Notes: a model not told the origin generated them from the sequence alone. A stretch of DNA of 45,716 nt from DASSFZ01 sp035693785 (GCA_035693785.1 DASSFZ010000153.1:1-45716), one strand, 5' to 3'; shown: positions 23,291-32,314, counted from the first letter of the stretch. Made by a program: numbers and translations.

Positions 23291-24292
23291 TTACATCCCC
23301 CAGCGCATGCCGGCCGTCTTGACCGGCGCGTCCCACAGCTTGGTCAGGTTGTCGTCCAGCTTGAGCAGGGTGATGGAGCATCCGGCCATTTCGAGCGAGG
23401 TGATGTACGAGCCGATGAGGTTGCGCACAATCTTCACCCTACGACCGGCGCAGATCTTCGCCAGCTCATTATACACCACGTACAGCTCGATGACGGGCGT
23501 GCCCCCCATGCCGTTGACGAAGGCCAGCACCTCGTCGCCGGACTTGAAGGGCAGATCGTCGAGCACGGGTATGGCGAGCATCTCGGTGATCTCGGCCGCC
23601 GTCTTGAGCTTCATGCGCGTGCGGCCTGGCTCGCCGTGGATGCCAATGCCGATCTCCATCTCGTCCTCCGGCAGATCGAACGTCGGCTTGCCGACATGCG
23701 GCACGGTGCATGAAGTCAGCGCCATGCCCATGCTGCGGCCGTTCGCGTTGACCTTGCGGCAGATGTCGGCCACTTCTTTGAGCGAGCGCTTCTGCTCGGC
23801 GGCCGCGCCGGAGATCTTCTCCGACAGCACGGTGACGCCGACGCCGCGCCGTCCAGCGGTGTACAGGCTGTCCTGCACCGCCACGTCGTCGTTGGTGACG
23901 ACGCTCTCCACCTCGATACCCTCGCCCCGCGCCAGGTCGGCGGCCATCTCGAAGTTCATGATGTCGCCGGTGTAGTTCTTGACGACGTGAAGCACGCCGG
24001 CTCCCCCGTTCACGGCCTTCGTGGCTTCCAGCATCTGGTCGGGTGTGGGCGAGGTGAACACGGCACCTGGGCAGGCCGCGTCGAGCATGCCGGGGCCGAC
24101 GAAGCCGCCGTGCATCGGCTCGTGGCCGGAGCCACCGCCGGAGATGACGCCCACTTTGCCCTTCACCGGCGCGTCGGCGCGCACGATGTAGTTCGGCTCG
24201 AAGAACACCTTGACCAGGTCAGGGTGGGCCGCGGCGATGCCCTGAAGCTCTTCCTTGACGACGTCTTCGGGCTTGTTGATCAGTTTCTTCAT
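23291..24292 (-). CDS. dhaK: Dihydroxyacetone kinase substrate-binding subunit DhaK
   Basis: DhaK binds dihydroxyacetone covalently through a histidine and presents it to phospho-DhaL. The 333-residue protein has SGGGSGHEPMHGGFVG near the N-terminus, KNYTGDIMNFEMA, and IGIGIHGEPGRTR near 212-224, which carries the likely hemiaminal His. Length and motifs are standard for PTS-dependent DhaK. It is the first kinase gene after glpF, whose stop is 35 bases upstream. PTS-dependent function fits the presence of DhaM. Confidence 0.97.
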   Translation of the reverse strand: MKKLINKPEDVVKEELQGIAAAHPDLVKVFFEPNYIVRADAPVKGKVGVISGGGSGHEPMHGGFVGPGMLDAACPGAVFTSPTPDQMLEATKAVNGGAGVLHVVKNYTGDIMNFEMAADLARGEGIEVESVVTNDDVAVQDSLYTAGRRGVGVTVLSEKISGAAAEQKRSLKEVADICRKVNANGRSMGMALTSCTVPHVGKPTFDLPEDEMEIGIGIHGEPGRTRMKLKTAAEITEMLAIPVLDDLPFKSGDEVLAFVNGMGGTPVIELYVVYNELAKICAGRRVKIVRNLIGSYITSLEMAGCSITLLKLDDNLTKLWDAPVKTAGMRWGM

Positions 24293-24327
24293 CGGTGCCC
24301 CCTGTCAGTGAATGGTTGAGGCTGATG

Positions 24328-25074
24328 CTACATGCCCAGCGCCTGCGCCAGGAACGCGGCCAGCGCACCACCTATGACCGGACCGACTACCGGGATCCAC
24401 GAGTAGCCCCAGTCGCTGCCGCCCTTGCCGGGGATCGGCAGGAGGAAGTGTGCAATACGCGGGCCAAGGTCGCGCGCGGGGTTAATCGCGTATCCTGTCG
24501 GGCCGCCCAGGCTCAAGCCAATGCCCCACACCAGTGCCGCGACTAGGAACGGACCGACACCAGTGGAAGGAGCGCCCTGAGCAGTGGCGGACGCGCTGAA
24601 GATCGCGTAGATCACGAACATCAGCACGAAGGTGCCAATGATCTCGGTGATCAGGTTCCACAGAGGGCTGCGGATGGCCGGGATGGTACTATGGCACGCC
24701 AGCTTCAAGTTGGCATCTGCAGTCTCGCCCCAGTGCTTGTAGTAGGCCAGGAAGACCAGCACCGAGCCGAGGAACGCGCCGACGAACTCGCCCGCGATGC
24801 GGGCCAGCCCCTCGCTGAGTGTCGTCGCTGCACCCCCTCCGGCGCCGCGGATGATCTTGCCGATCGTGACTGCCGGATTGAGATCGGCTTGGCCACTTCC
24901 CGCTGCCTGTGCCGTGAACACGCCCACCATGACTGCAAAGCACCAGCCAGCGGTGATGACGATCCAGCCACTGCCTTGTGCCTTGGACTTGCCGAGCAGG
25001 ACGGCTGCGACCACGCCGTTGCCCAAGAGGATAAGCATCATCGTGCCGAGAAGTTCGCCTACGAACGGGCTCAT
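24328..25074 (-). CDS. glpF: Glycerol uptake facilitator (aquaglyceroporin)
   Basis: GlpF lets glycerol diffuse across the membrane. This 248-residue protein has the two NPA loops, DLNPAVTIG near 65 and AINPARDLG near 205; the Asp after the second loop (NPARD) marks glycerol facilitators. Six hydrophobic stretches are visible. The ATG at 25074 was chosen because GGGGGA lies upstream and MSPFVGELLGTMMLILLGNG is a typical N-terminus; upstream sequence is hydrophobic but not family-like. It is the first structural gene downstream of dhaR. Confidence 0.95.
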   Translation of the reverse strand: MSPFVGELLGTMMLILLGNGVVAAVLLGKSKAQGSGWIVITAGWCFAVMVGVFTAQAAGSGQADLNPAVTIGKIIRGAGGGAATTLSEGLARIAGEFVGAFLGSVLVFLAYYKHWGETADANLKLACHSTIPAIRSPLWNLITEIIGTFVLMFVIYAIFSASATAQGAPSTGVGPFLVAALVWGIGLSLGGPTGYAINPARDLGPRIAHFLLPIPGKGGSDWGYSWIPVVGPVIGGALAAFLAQALGM

Positions 25075-25440
25075 GGCATTTCCCCCTTTGATTGGAAAGT
25101 TCGAGCGGATAGACGATGGTGGTCTGATTGGGTTCTGCGAGTTGTTTTGTGGCGACGACCTCCTTTCTACGCTGCATGCAGCATATGCGGTGATGAGCAA
25201 GAAAAACACCATCCGGAGCGATTACTCACAGAACGGTGTTCATCAAGTCACCCCCATAACTCGTCCCTGCAGAGCCACATCCCCGCGATATGGCATAAAC
25301 CGTCGGAGTTGTGTGAATGGGGCATATAATGTTTATATTTCAGGTACCGTTTCTCTGGCTATTTGCAAACTCCGATGTTTCATCTTGAAACAAAGCCGTA
25401 CCCAGGTACTGTCTCAGTTTGAACCATTGCACGCACCTGG
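25075..25440 (-). promoter_or_regulatory. 366-bp regulatory region between dhaR and glpF
   Basis: No gene is supported here. TGTTTCATCTTGAAACA (25376-25392) is a perfect 7-bp inverted repeat and may bind DhaR. Toward glpF, TATAAA and TTATAT on the minus strand (about 25325-25340) could be -10 boxes with poor -35 matches, as expected for an activated promoter. GCTGCATGCAGC (25171-25182) is a perfect palindrome in the leader. A strong AAAGGAGG near 25157-25164 has no start codon at usual distance. Confidence 0.45.
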
Positions 25441-27435
25441 CTAGTTCGAAGAGCTCGATCGCAAATCATCGACTGACAGACCAAGCTCTTTCATCTTGCG
25501 CCACAGCGTTGTCCGCCCTATGCCCAAGATCTGCGCTGCCTGGCTCAAGTTGCCATTCGTGGCGCGTCCGGCGCAGACGATGGCATCCTTCTCGGCTTCG
25601 ACGAGGCTACGGACAGGCTCGGCAAGCGGTTTGCCTGGAATCACGGCCTGGCGCTGCCGGACGGCGCCAGGCAGGTGCTCTACCCCGATGGGCCTGCCAT
25701 CGGCCAGCAGGGCGGCGCGCTCCAGGACGGATTCCAATTCACGACCGTTGCCCGGCCAGGGATAGGCGGCCAAGATGTCGCGTGCGCTCTGCATCAGCAT
25801 CAAGGGGTGCCCAATCTGAGTACTCAGTCGCTCCAGAATCCGATCAATCGCAACCGGGATGTCGCCGGGTCGCTCTCGCAGGGGCGGAATGTGGATCACG
25901 AACGAGCGCAGCCGGAATAGGAGGTCGGCGCGGAATGTTTCCTCGGCCACGCGCGCCTCGAGGTCGACGGTCGAGGCCGCGATGATTCGCACGTCGACCG
26001 GGATCACGCGCGTGCCGCCCAGGCGGATGACGTCGCCCGCCTCGATGACGCGCAGCAGTGCAGCCTGCATGTCCAGCGGCAGCGATTCGATCTCCTCGAG
26101 CAGCAGCGTGCCGTTGTCTGCCAGCTCGAACTTGCTCGGCCGCCCGCCCGAGGCCGTGCCGTAGGCGCCGGCTTCGTAACCCAGGAACTCGCCCAGCGCC
26201 AGTGGGCGGGGAATCGCGCGGCAGTTCATCGCCAGGAACGGGCCATCGGCGCGGCGGCTGCAGTTGTGAATGGCGCGCGCGAGAACGTTCTTGCCGGTCC
26301 CGCTTTCGCCCAGCACCAGGACACACGCTTTCGCGGCAGCGGCTGCCTGCGCCTGGCGCCGGATGCGCTGCATCGCAGTGCTGGCGCCAGGAATGTCGTC
26401 GAGCGTGAGTCGCGCTTGCGCTCCAACCTGCCGGGTGACGAGCTGACGCACCTGGTCCAGCCGGCGCAGCGTCGCGATATATGCCGTCGGCTCTCCTTCC
26501 AGGTCCCGCACCGGGCGCAGGCTGACCAGGCAGTCGCGCTGGGTTCCGCCGACGCTGAAATGGGTCTCGACGTCGCTCAGCTCCTCGCCGCGCGCGACGG
26601 CTTTGGCCAATCCTTCGGGCAGCGTCACATACTCCGCCAGTGGGCGGCCGACGGCTTCGGTCTGTGACAGGCCGAGCATTTGTGTGGCCCGTTGGTTCAT
26701 GTGCATGATCCTGCCGTCCGCGCTCCAGGCGAGCACGCCGTCGGAAATGGCTTCCACCGTGGCGTTCAGCTCGCTGGCGTGCGCGTTGGCCTCGTGAACG
26801 AACATGTCCGCTTGCAACTGGTTCTCGATCGCGCGGGATGCGGCCACGGCGATCCCGAGCAAATGGTAGCTGTATTGCTCGACCTGCGCCATCAGCCCGA
26901 TCGACCCGACCAACCGGCCGTCGACGGCGTAAATGGGCGCTGCGGCGCTGCCGATCTCGTGCAGAGTCCTGAGATAGTGCTCCGGGCCGACCGTTTGCGC
27001 AGGACACCCTTCGATCAGGGCGGAGGCGAATGCATTCGTGCCGATCCGGCTTTCGTCCAGGAAGGCAGCTCGCCGCAGTCCCAGCGCTGCGGCAATCTGC
27101 AGCATGCTCTTGTCCCCCACCATTTCCAGCACGCACGCCGTGCTGTCGACGAGCACCAAGATCACCCCCGTTCCTTCGACGAACTGGTGAACGTCCTCCA
27201 TGATCGGCCGCGCCATGGCCGTGAGCGAGGCATGCTGGCTCAGCGTGAGGCGGAGCACGTCGCTGCTAAGATAGGCCCACTGCGGAAAGGTAGTCGGATT
27301 CAGGCGCGGCGCGCAGCGCTGCCAGGAGGAGCGTACAAGCGGATCGACATCGGGTCCCAGGCGGCCATCCACTGTAAAGCCAATCCACACCCCCTTCAGT
27401 CGAGCCAAATCGATGTGAGCGTTCGACGATTGCAT
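25441..27435 (-). CDS. dhaR: DhaR-type regulator with GAF, PAS, AAA and HTH domains
   Basis: DhaR activates dha/glp genes and in E. coli is controlled by DhaK and DhaL binding. This 664-residue protein has a GAF-like region (about 75-205), a PAS region (225-325), an AAA+ module (345-575) and a C-terminal Fis-type HTH (628-664), where GIGRTTLWRKMKELG matches E. coli DhaR closely. Walker A is GESGTGKN (376-383) and the Walker B region reads TLLLEEIE. The sigma-54 contact loop GAFTGA is replaced by GAYGTA (423-428), so it should work with sigma-70 polymerase, as E. coli DhaR does. It is upstream of glpF on the same strand. The ATG at 27435 is preceded by GGAG. Confidence 0.93.
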   Translation of the reverse strand: MQSSNAHIDLARLKGVWIGFTVDGRLGPDVDPLVRSSWQRCAPRLNPTTFPQWAYLSSDVLRLTLSQHASLTAMARPIMEDVHQFVEGTGVILVLVDSTACVLEMVGDKSMLQIAAALGLRRAAFLDESRIGTNAFASALIEGCPAQTVGPEHYLRTLHEIGSAAAPIYAVDGRLVGSIGLMAQVEQYSYHLLGIAVAASRAIENQLQADMFVHEANAHASELNATVEAISDGVLAWSADGRIMHMNQRATQMLGLSQTEAVGRPLAEYVTLPEGLAKAVARGEELSDVETHFSVGGTQRDCLVSLRPVRDLEGEPTAYIATLRRLDQVRQLVTRQVGAQARLTLDDIPGASTAMQRIRRQAQAAAAAKACVLVLGESGTGKNVLARAIHNCSRRADGPFLAMNCRAIPRPLALGEFLGYEAGAYGTASGGRPSKFELADNGTLLLEEIESLPLDMQAALLRVIEAGDVIRLGGTRVIPVDVRIIAASTVDLEARVAEETFRADLLFRLRSFVIHIPPLRERPGDIPVAIDRILERLSTQIGHPLMLMQSARDILAAYPWPGNGRELESVLERAALLADGRPIGVEHLPGAVRQRQAVIPGKPLAEPVRSLVEAEKDAIVCAGRATNGNLSQAAQILGIGRTTLWRKMKELGLSVDDLRSSSSN

Positions 27436-27455
27436 GGGTGTCGTCTCCGATTCTC

Positions 27456-27506
27456 GTAGGGGCGACTCTGGCGGTCGCCCTGCACAGGCGCGAGGCCTGC
27501 CCCTAC
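27456..27506. repeat. Two-hairpin dispersed element with GTAGGGGC ends
   Basis: Terminal inverted repeats GTAGGGGC (27456-27463) and GCCCCTAC (27499-27506) enclose two hairpins: GGCGAC with GTCGCC and CAGGC with GCCTG. It sits in the dhaR leader. Confidence 0.7.
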
Positions 27507-27540
27507 GTTAGTTCGAGATACTTCGCTTGGCTCAGCATGA

Positions 27541-27557
27541 CTATCGAAATTCGATAG
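27541..27557. promoter_or_regulatory. Perfect palindrome CTATCGAAATTCGATAG in the dhaR leader
   Basis: A 17-bp palindrome with 8-bp arms and a central A begins about 5 bases downstream of the predicted dhaR transcript start. It is a candidate operator for autoregulation or for another regulator. Confidence 0.5.
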
Positions 27558-27568
27558 GCGGCTTGTAT

Positions 27569-27597
27569 AGAATAGTCGCATCGGCGGCGAAAGTCAA
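27569..27597 (-). promoter_or_regulatory. Predicted promoter of dhaR
   Basis: On the minus strand TTGACT (27597-27592) and TATTCT (27574-27569) are 17 bp apart. A start near 27562 places the palindrome and the two-hairpin repeat in the transcribed leader. Confidence 0.55.
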
Positions 27598-27609
27598 ACC
27601 TGAGACAGC

Positions 27610-27638
27610 TTGGCCTGGCGGTGACATCGGGATATAAT
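27610..27638 (+). promoter_or_regulatory. Predicted promoter of the cyclase gene
   Basis: TATAAT at 27633-27638 is preceded at 17 bp by TTGGCC (27610-27615). The -10 is perfect and the -35 weak. The leader to the ATG at 27721 is about 76 bases. It overlaps no part of the dhaR -10. Confidence 0.55.
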
Positions 27639-27720
27639 GCACCTGTCGCCACGCGCGAAGTCGTGCTGCACTGGTCATGTGCAGGTGGGGGCGCAACCCT
27701 TTCCAGCGAGAGTGGATTCG

Positions 27721-28779
27721 ATGATCGAGCCTCAAAAGCCATCCGTGCCAAAATTGTTGATCGCCGACGACCTGATCGACATTCGCCGCTTGCTGCGCGC
27801 CTGGGCGGAAGTCGAAGGATACCAGCCGCTTGAGGCGGGCAACGGCATGCAGGCGGTGGAGCTGGCGCTGAGCGAGAAGCCCGAAGTCATCATCATGGAC
27901 ATCATGATGCCGGGGAAAGACGGACTGACGGCCATCAAGGAGATCCGCGAGGTCGACCCCACGGTCGGTATCGTCGTGCTGACTGCCTACGGCACGGAGC
28001 AGCGCGCGGTGCAGGCCATGCGCGTCGGCGCGGACGACTATATGCACAAACCCTTCGACGCGTCGGAGCTGCGCGTGAAGCTGGCGTCGGTGCTGCAAAA
28101 GCAGAAACTCCGCATCGAGAACGCGCAGCTTCAGACACGCCTGAAGAGCATACTCGACCACTACCTGCCCAGGTCGGTCGTCGAGTACATGATCGGTTCG
28201 CCGGACCTGCCGCACCTGGGCGGCGAACGGCAGACTATCTCGATCCTGTTCGCCGACATCCGGGGCTTCAGCATCTACGCCGAGCAAACGGACCCCGAAG
28301 TGCTGATCGCCACCGTCAATCGCTACCTGGGCGTGGCGACCGACGCCGTCCTGGCGCAGGGTGGCACGCTCGACAAGTATCTCGGCGACGGGTTGCTGGC
28401 GATGTTCAACTCGCCGGTCAAGTACGAGGATCACGCCTGGCGCGCCGCGCGTGCGGCATATGCCTTGGACCGGAACGTCGACGCGCTCAACACCGGCCCG
28501 GACGGGCAGGGACTTCGCTTCGGCGTCGGCGTCCATACGGGCGAGGCGATCGTGGGCAACATCGGCACGCCGGAGTTGATGAGCTTCACGGCAGTCGGCG
28601 AAAGCGTCAATCTCGCCAAGCAAATTGAGGACGTGACCGGCCCCGGCCAGGTGACGCTCAGCCGCGCGACAGTGGACGCCATCGGCGCGCACCGTCTGGA
28701 GTTGAAGAAACGCGCGCCCATGACCGTGAGAGGTCGCACTGAGCCTGCCGAGGTGTACGAGTTACTGGGCTTCAAGTGA
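27721..28779 (+). CDS. Response-regulator receiver domain fused to a class III nucleotide cyclase
   Basis: This 352-residue soluble protein has a receiver domain (10-125) with the acidic pocket DD at 16-17, phospho-acceptor D60, T88 and K110, a short helical linker, and a class III adenylate/guanylate cyclase domain (165-350). Metal ligands D179 (FADIRGF) and D223 (DKYLGDG) and base-contacting K219 are present, with T290 at the second base position, as in class IIIb cyclases. N297 of the transition-state pair is present but the partner, usually Arg, is Q301 (SVNLAKQIE). Activity may therefore be low or depend on another residue. No sensor kinase is adjacent. The ATG has a GAGAGTGG site. Confidence 0.92.
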   Translation: MIEPQKPSVPKLLIADDLIDIRRLLRAWAEVEGYQPLEAGNGMQAVELALSEKPEVIIMDIMMPGKDGLTAIKEIREVDPTVGIVVLTAYGTEQRAVQAMRVGADDYMHKPFDASELRVKLASVLQKQKLRIENAQLQTRLKSILDHYLPRSVVEYMIGSPDLPHLGGERQTISILFADIRGFSIYAEQTDPEVLIATVNRYLGVATDAVLAQGGTLDKYLGDGLLAMFNSPVKYEDHAWRAARAAYALDRNVDALNTGPDGQGLRFGVGVHTGEAIVGNIGTPELMSFTAVGESVNLAKQIEDVTGPGQVTLSRATVDAIGAHRLELKKRAPMTVRGRTEPAEVYELLGFK

Positions 28780-28781
28780 AG

Positions 28782-29798
28782 TTAGAAGTGTCCCCGAGCG
28801 GCGGCGATGATGTCGGCCAGCACGCCGAAGGCTGTCTGCGTAGGAGTAGGCGCGGTTTCGAGAAGGGTGAGCTGATTGAGTGTGTCTGTCCGGATGCTGA
28901 GCGTGCTCGTAGTGCCGTGCAAGCGGTAGGCGATGTCATCCGGGCCAACTTCCTCTGGCGCGACCTGGGTGACGAGTCGGCCCTCGCGCCGTTCGGCGGA
29001 ACACATCAAACGAATCTTGCGCCCCCGGCTGTGCGCATCGCGGATCCTCTCGATCGTCACGTTGCGGATGCCGGCGCGCTCCACCTGCTGCGGGCGGACG
29101 TCGGCGTTCATCATCACGTTGCATAGGACGGATACTTTCACGGCCGAATCCCACCCGTCAATGTCATTGCTTGGGTCCGTCTCGGCAATGCCGATGTCCT
29201 GAGCGTGGCGCACGGCATCCTCGAATGACATTCCCTCTTCCATTTTCGTCAAGATCAGGTTCGTCGTGCTGTTGAGCACACCTCGGAACCCCAGCACGTT
29301 CGTCGCGGGAAGACACTCGCGGTACAAGTTGAATATCGGGAAGCCGTCCATCACCGTTGCTTCGAATAGGAATGCGCGCCGCTTGCGCGCGGCCAGGTCG
29401 CGCAGGCGACGATAGGCGTGCGCGAGCGGTCCCTTGTTCGCAGAGATGGCGTGCTGGCCGGCGCTCAACGCCGCCTCAATGTGGTCGATCGCCGGGCGGC
29501 CCGTGTCGCGGTCGATCGGCGTCATCTCAATGGTCGCTTGGGCGCCGCATTCCCGGATGAGCTTAAGCGCGTCGGACACAATAGGTGATGCGCTCAGGAG
29601 TCGATCCCAATCGTCGAGCGCCGCGCGGGCGTCGATTCCGTCTCGGTTCATGACGATGCCGTGCCGGCCGGTGGCAATGCCGACGATGCGCAGCTCGAGG
29701 TCATAGCGCGCTTTCAGCTCTTCGCGTTTGCGCTCGATGAGCTTGACCAGCTCGCGGCCGACGTTGCCGAAGCCGAGCAAACACAAGTCGAATTGCAT
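28782..29798 (-). CDS. hom: Homoserine dehydrogenase
   Basis: This NAD(P)-dependent enzyme reduces aspartate-semialdehyde to homoserine on the way to threonine and methionine. The 338-residue protein has a Rossmann motif LLGFGNVGRELV, the SANKGPLAHAY segment, ATVMDGFPIFN and GVLNSTTNLILTKMEEG, and AETDPSNDIDGWDSAVK carrying the catalytic Asp/Lys region. It lacks a C-terminal ACT domain, so feedback control is not by that route. The ATG at 29798 follows AGGAG. It lies 12 kb from the asd-lysC-thrB-thrC cluster, whose missing step it supplies. It converges with the cyclase gene with 2 bases between them. Confidence 0.95.
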   Translation of the reverse strand: MQFDLCLLGFGNVGRELVKLIERKREELKARYDLELRIVGIATGRHGIVMNRDGIDARAALDDWDRLLSASPIVSDALKLIRECGAQATIEMTPIDRDTGRPAIDHIEAALSAGQHAISANKGPLAHAYRRLRDLAARKRRAFLFEATVMDGFPIFNLYRECLPATNVLGFRGVLNSTTNLILTKMEEGMSFEDAVRHAQDIGIAETDPSNDIDGWDSAVKVSVLCNVMMNADVRPQQVERAGIRNVTIERIRDAHSRGRKIRLMCSAERREGRLVTQVAPEEVGPDDIAYRLHGTTSTLSIRTDTLNQLTLLETAPTPTQTAFGVLADIIAAARGHF

Positions 29799-29877
29799 GT
29801 TCCCTACTCCTCTTCGCGTAGTCACATTGGTTATCTAAACACTATCATTACGACCTATTGCTTCAAGAGCAAAGACA

Positions 29878-31059
29878 CTACGCGAAATTATCGCCCTCGT
29901 GACGGAGCACCTCTATGGCAAGCGCAGCATAGGCTTCCGTCCCGTGCAAAAGTTCCTCCACCTCGATATACTCATCTATCGTATGCGCCACTGCCGGCGT
30001 CGACGGGCCGAAAATCAGCGTCGGAATGCCCATCTCGCACGCGCTCGCCGATCCATTTGCGCAGTACCGCGAGGCAAAGTAGCCGATCGGCAGGCCGGCC
30101 CGCGAGAGCGCGGCCTCAGCACACTTTACCAGGCCGCTGTCACGTGGCGTCACCCAGGCAGGATGGAAATCCTCCATCTCAAGCACCTCGCCGGTATAGC
30201 AGGGGAGGGTGACGCGCAGATAGCGCACCTCGACGTTTTCGATGCCGCGCAGCGCGTCGCGAAACGTCGACAACACGCTCTCGCGCGTCTCGCCGCGCAC
30301 CAATCGCCGATCGATACGGATGCGGCAACCGTCCGGCACGATCGATGTGCCAGGGTAGGGGGACGAGACGATCTCGACCAGCTCCGAGATACCCGGCGTC
30401 AGGACAGGATCGGTCGGCACAGGCATGGCGCGCACGCGCTCGACAACCTCCATCATCCTGTACACGGCGTTGATGCCTTCCTCCGGGCGGGACGAGTGCG
30501 CCGGCACGCCGCGCGTCTCGATCTGGATGCCGGCGCGGCCTTTTTGCGCGATGCCAATCTTGAGTTCTGACGATTCGCCGATGATCACCACGTCGGCCGG
30601 ATTCTCACGCAATATCGCGGCTAACGCAGGTCCCTCCAGCGTCTCCTCGCCGACGCTTGCCGAGACTGCGATCGTGCCATCGAACTGCTCACGTGGCACA
30701 AGCGCTCCAGCGCAGATCATCGCCGCGAGCGGGCCTTTCATGTCCGACGATCCGCGCCCCCAAATCCTGCCGTCCGATAGCTCGCTACCGAACGGATCGC
30801 GACGCCACTTCTCGGGGCTCGTCACTGGGACGACGTCGGTGTGACCGTCGAAGTGAATGGTGCTGCCGGCGCCGGCGCCCTGCCTGCGCCCGACGACGCT
30901 GCCGTAAGGGTCGACCCACACTTCGTGGTAGCCCAGCTCTTTCATCCAGCGCTCGCAGATGACGGCGGCATCGCGTTCCTGACCGGGCAGGCTCTTTGCG
31001 CGCACGAGCTCGCGCGTCAGCGCGATGACCTGATCCTTCTGGCTGTCTGTCAGTCGCAT
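29878..31059 (-). CDS. M20-family metallohydrolase (YgeY/ArgE/DapE-like)
   Basis: This 393-residue protein is an M20 zinc peptidase or deacylase. Visible metal and catalytic motifs are IHFDGHTDVVPV (first zinc His), GRGSSDMKGPLAAM (bridging Asp), SVGEETLEGPA (catalytic Glu-Glu) and a late FGPSTPAVAHTIDEYI (His ligand). The middle dimerisation region has RGVPAHSSRPEEGINA. It resembles E. coli YgeY more than ArgE in the CYTGEVLEMEDFHPAWV stretch. The ATG at 31059 follows GGAGAG. Substrate is unknown; no amino acid biosynthesis gene is next to it. Confidence 0.85.
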   Translation of the reverse strand: MRLTDSQKDQVIALTRELVRAKSLPGQERDAAVICERWMKELGYHEVWVDPYGSVVGRRQGAGAGSTIHFDGHTDVVPVTSPEKWRRDPFGSELSDGRIWGRGSSDMKGPLAAMICAGALVPREQFDGTIAVSASVGEETLEGPALAAILRENPADVVIIGESSELKIGIAQKGRAGIQIETRGVPAHSSRPEEGINAVYRMMEVVERVRAMPVPTDPVLTPGISELVEIVSSPYPGTSIVPDGCRIRIDRRLVRGETRESVLSTFRDALRGIENVEVRYLRVTLPCYTGEVLEMEDFHPAWVTPRDSGLVKCAEAALSRAGLPIGYFASRYCANGSASACEMGIPTLIFGPSTPAVAHTIDEYIEVEELLHGTEAYAALAIEVLRHEGDNFA

Positions 31060-31085
31060 TTTTCTCTCCGCATCATTCGACAATG

Positions 31086-32297
31086 TCACATTTTGGAGTT
31101 TGAAGTCTTGCGTTTCCCTTTGCTCGTCTTTACGAGAGACGCCCGCTTGAGCGCATCGTCGCCGTGCCTGGCCCTGATGGCATCCATGGCTTGGGTCAGC
31201 CGCTCGCGCCGATCTTCGGCCGGCTCGAACAGGCTCAACTGGCGCGCCGATGTTCCCAGGTTCCGCGCGGCGACGCCCAGCAGTCGCACCGGCCGGCGCG
31301 TCCACGTCTTCGTAAAGAGCGACCACGCCGTTGCGTAGATCGTCTCGTTGAGATGCGTCGGGGCGGGCAGGGTCGTCTGCCGGGTCAGCGTCGTGAAATC
31401 GGCATAGCGCAGCTTGATTGCGACGGTTCGCGCGTCCACAGCCTCTGCACGCAGGCGCGCGCCCACGCCCTCGCTCAGCTCGAGCAGGACCCGGCGCAGC
31501 CGCTCCTTATCCGACACGTCTCGGGTGAAGGTGATTTCCTGGCTGATCTGCTTGCTCTCGCGCTCGACGGCGACCGGGGAATCGCTAATACCCTGCGCGC
31601 GGCGACTCATGTCGTCCGCGTGGTTCGCGCCGAATCGGCGCGCGAGCCTCTCGCGCGGTGCACCGGCGAGCTGGCCGATCGTCTCGATGCCCATCGCGCG
31701 GAGCGCGGCAGCGCTTTTGGGACCGACTCCGATCAATCGCTCGACGGGCATGGGCGCGAGAAAGGCCGCTTCTTCGCCCGGAGGCACGACGCACAGGCCA
31801 TCCGGTTTGGCGCGCTCGGTCGCCGTCTTGGCGACGAGCTTGTTCGCCGCCACGCCGATCGAGCAAGGGAGATTGAACTGCTCGCGTATGCGCGCTCTCA
31901 GCGTTTGCGCGATCTGTTCCGGCGACCCCCACAGCAGTTCGGCGCCGGTCACGTCGAGGTACGCTTCGTCGATCGACACCGGCTCGACCTGAGGCGTGAC
32001 TTCGTAGAACAGCGCCATGACCTTGCGCGACCACTCGTCATACACGCGATGGCGCGCGGGCAGGATGATCAGGTCGGGACACTTCTGCAGCGCAGTCCGC
32101 ATCGGCATGGCGGAGCGCACGCCGAACGCGCGGGCTTCGTACGAAGCGCTCGACACGACGCCGCGCTCTTCAGGGCGCCCACCGACCGCCACCGGCTTGC
32201 CGCGAAGATCGGGCCGATCCAGCAGCTCGACGGAAACGAAAAAGGCGTCCAGGTCGATGTGGAGGATCGAGCGCTGGGGTAGGGGGGACTGTTCCAC
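31086..32297 (-). CDS. dinB: DNA polymerase IV (Y-family translesion polymerase)
   Basis: DinB copies past DNA lesions with low fidelity. The 403-residue protein has the catalytic HIDLDAFFVSVE and SIDEAYLDVTG motifs (two metal-binding Asp/Glu sets), the helix-hairpin-helix LIGVGPKSAAALRAMGI and a C-terminal little-finger domain. QLSLFEP near the end is a beta-clamp-binding motif. The last residues (KTSKGKRKTSNSKM) are basic, probably repeat-derived. Start is a GTG with a weak ribosome-binding site; the HIDLDAF motif begins about 12 residues later. No SOS box was recognised. Confidence 0.95.
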   Translation of the reverse strand: MEQSPLPQRSILHIDLDAFFVSVELLDRPDLRGKPVAVGGRPEERGVVSSASYEARAFGVRSAMPMRTALQKCPDLIILPARHRVYDEWSRKVMALFYEVTPQVEPVSIDEAYLDVTGAELLWGSPEQIAQTLRARIREQFNLPCSIGVAANKLVAKTATERAKPDGLCVVPPGEEAAFLAPMPVERLIGVGPKSAAALRAMGIETIGQLAGAPRERLARRFGANHADDMSRRAQGISDSPVAVERESKQISQEITFTRDVSDKERLRRVLLELSEGVGARLRAEAVDARTVAIKLRYADFTTLTRQTTLPAPTHLNETIYATAWSLFTKTWTRRPVRLLGVAARNLGTSARQLSLFEPAEDRRERLTQAMDAIRARHGDDALKRASLVKTSKGKRKTSNSKM

Positions 32298-32314
32298 TTG
32301 TGACGCCGTGGATC

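Noticed and set aside
25157..25164. Strong AAAGGAGG in the glpF leader as start of a leader peptide
   Set aside because: No start codon lies at usual distance downstream and no short frame with sensible composition follows.
24290..27500. Sigma-54 promoter expected from a DhaR-type activator
   Set aside because: No GG-N10-GC box at the right spacing was seen upstream of glpF or dhaR, and the regulator lacks GAFTGA.
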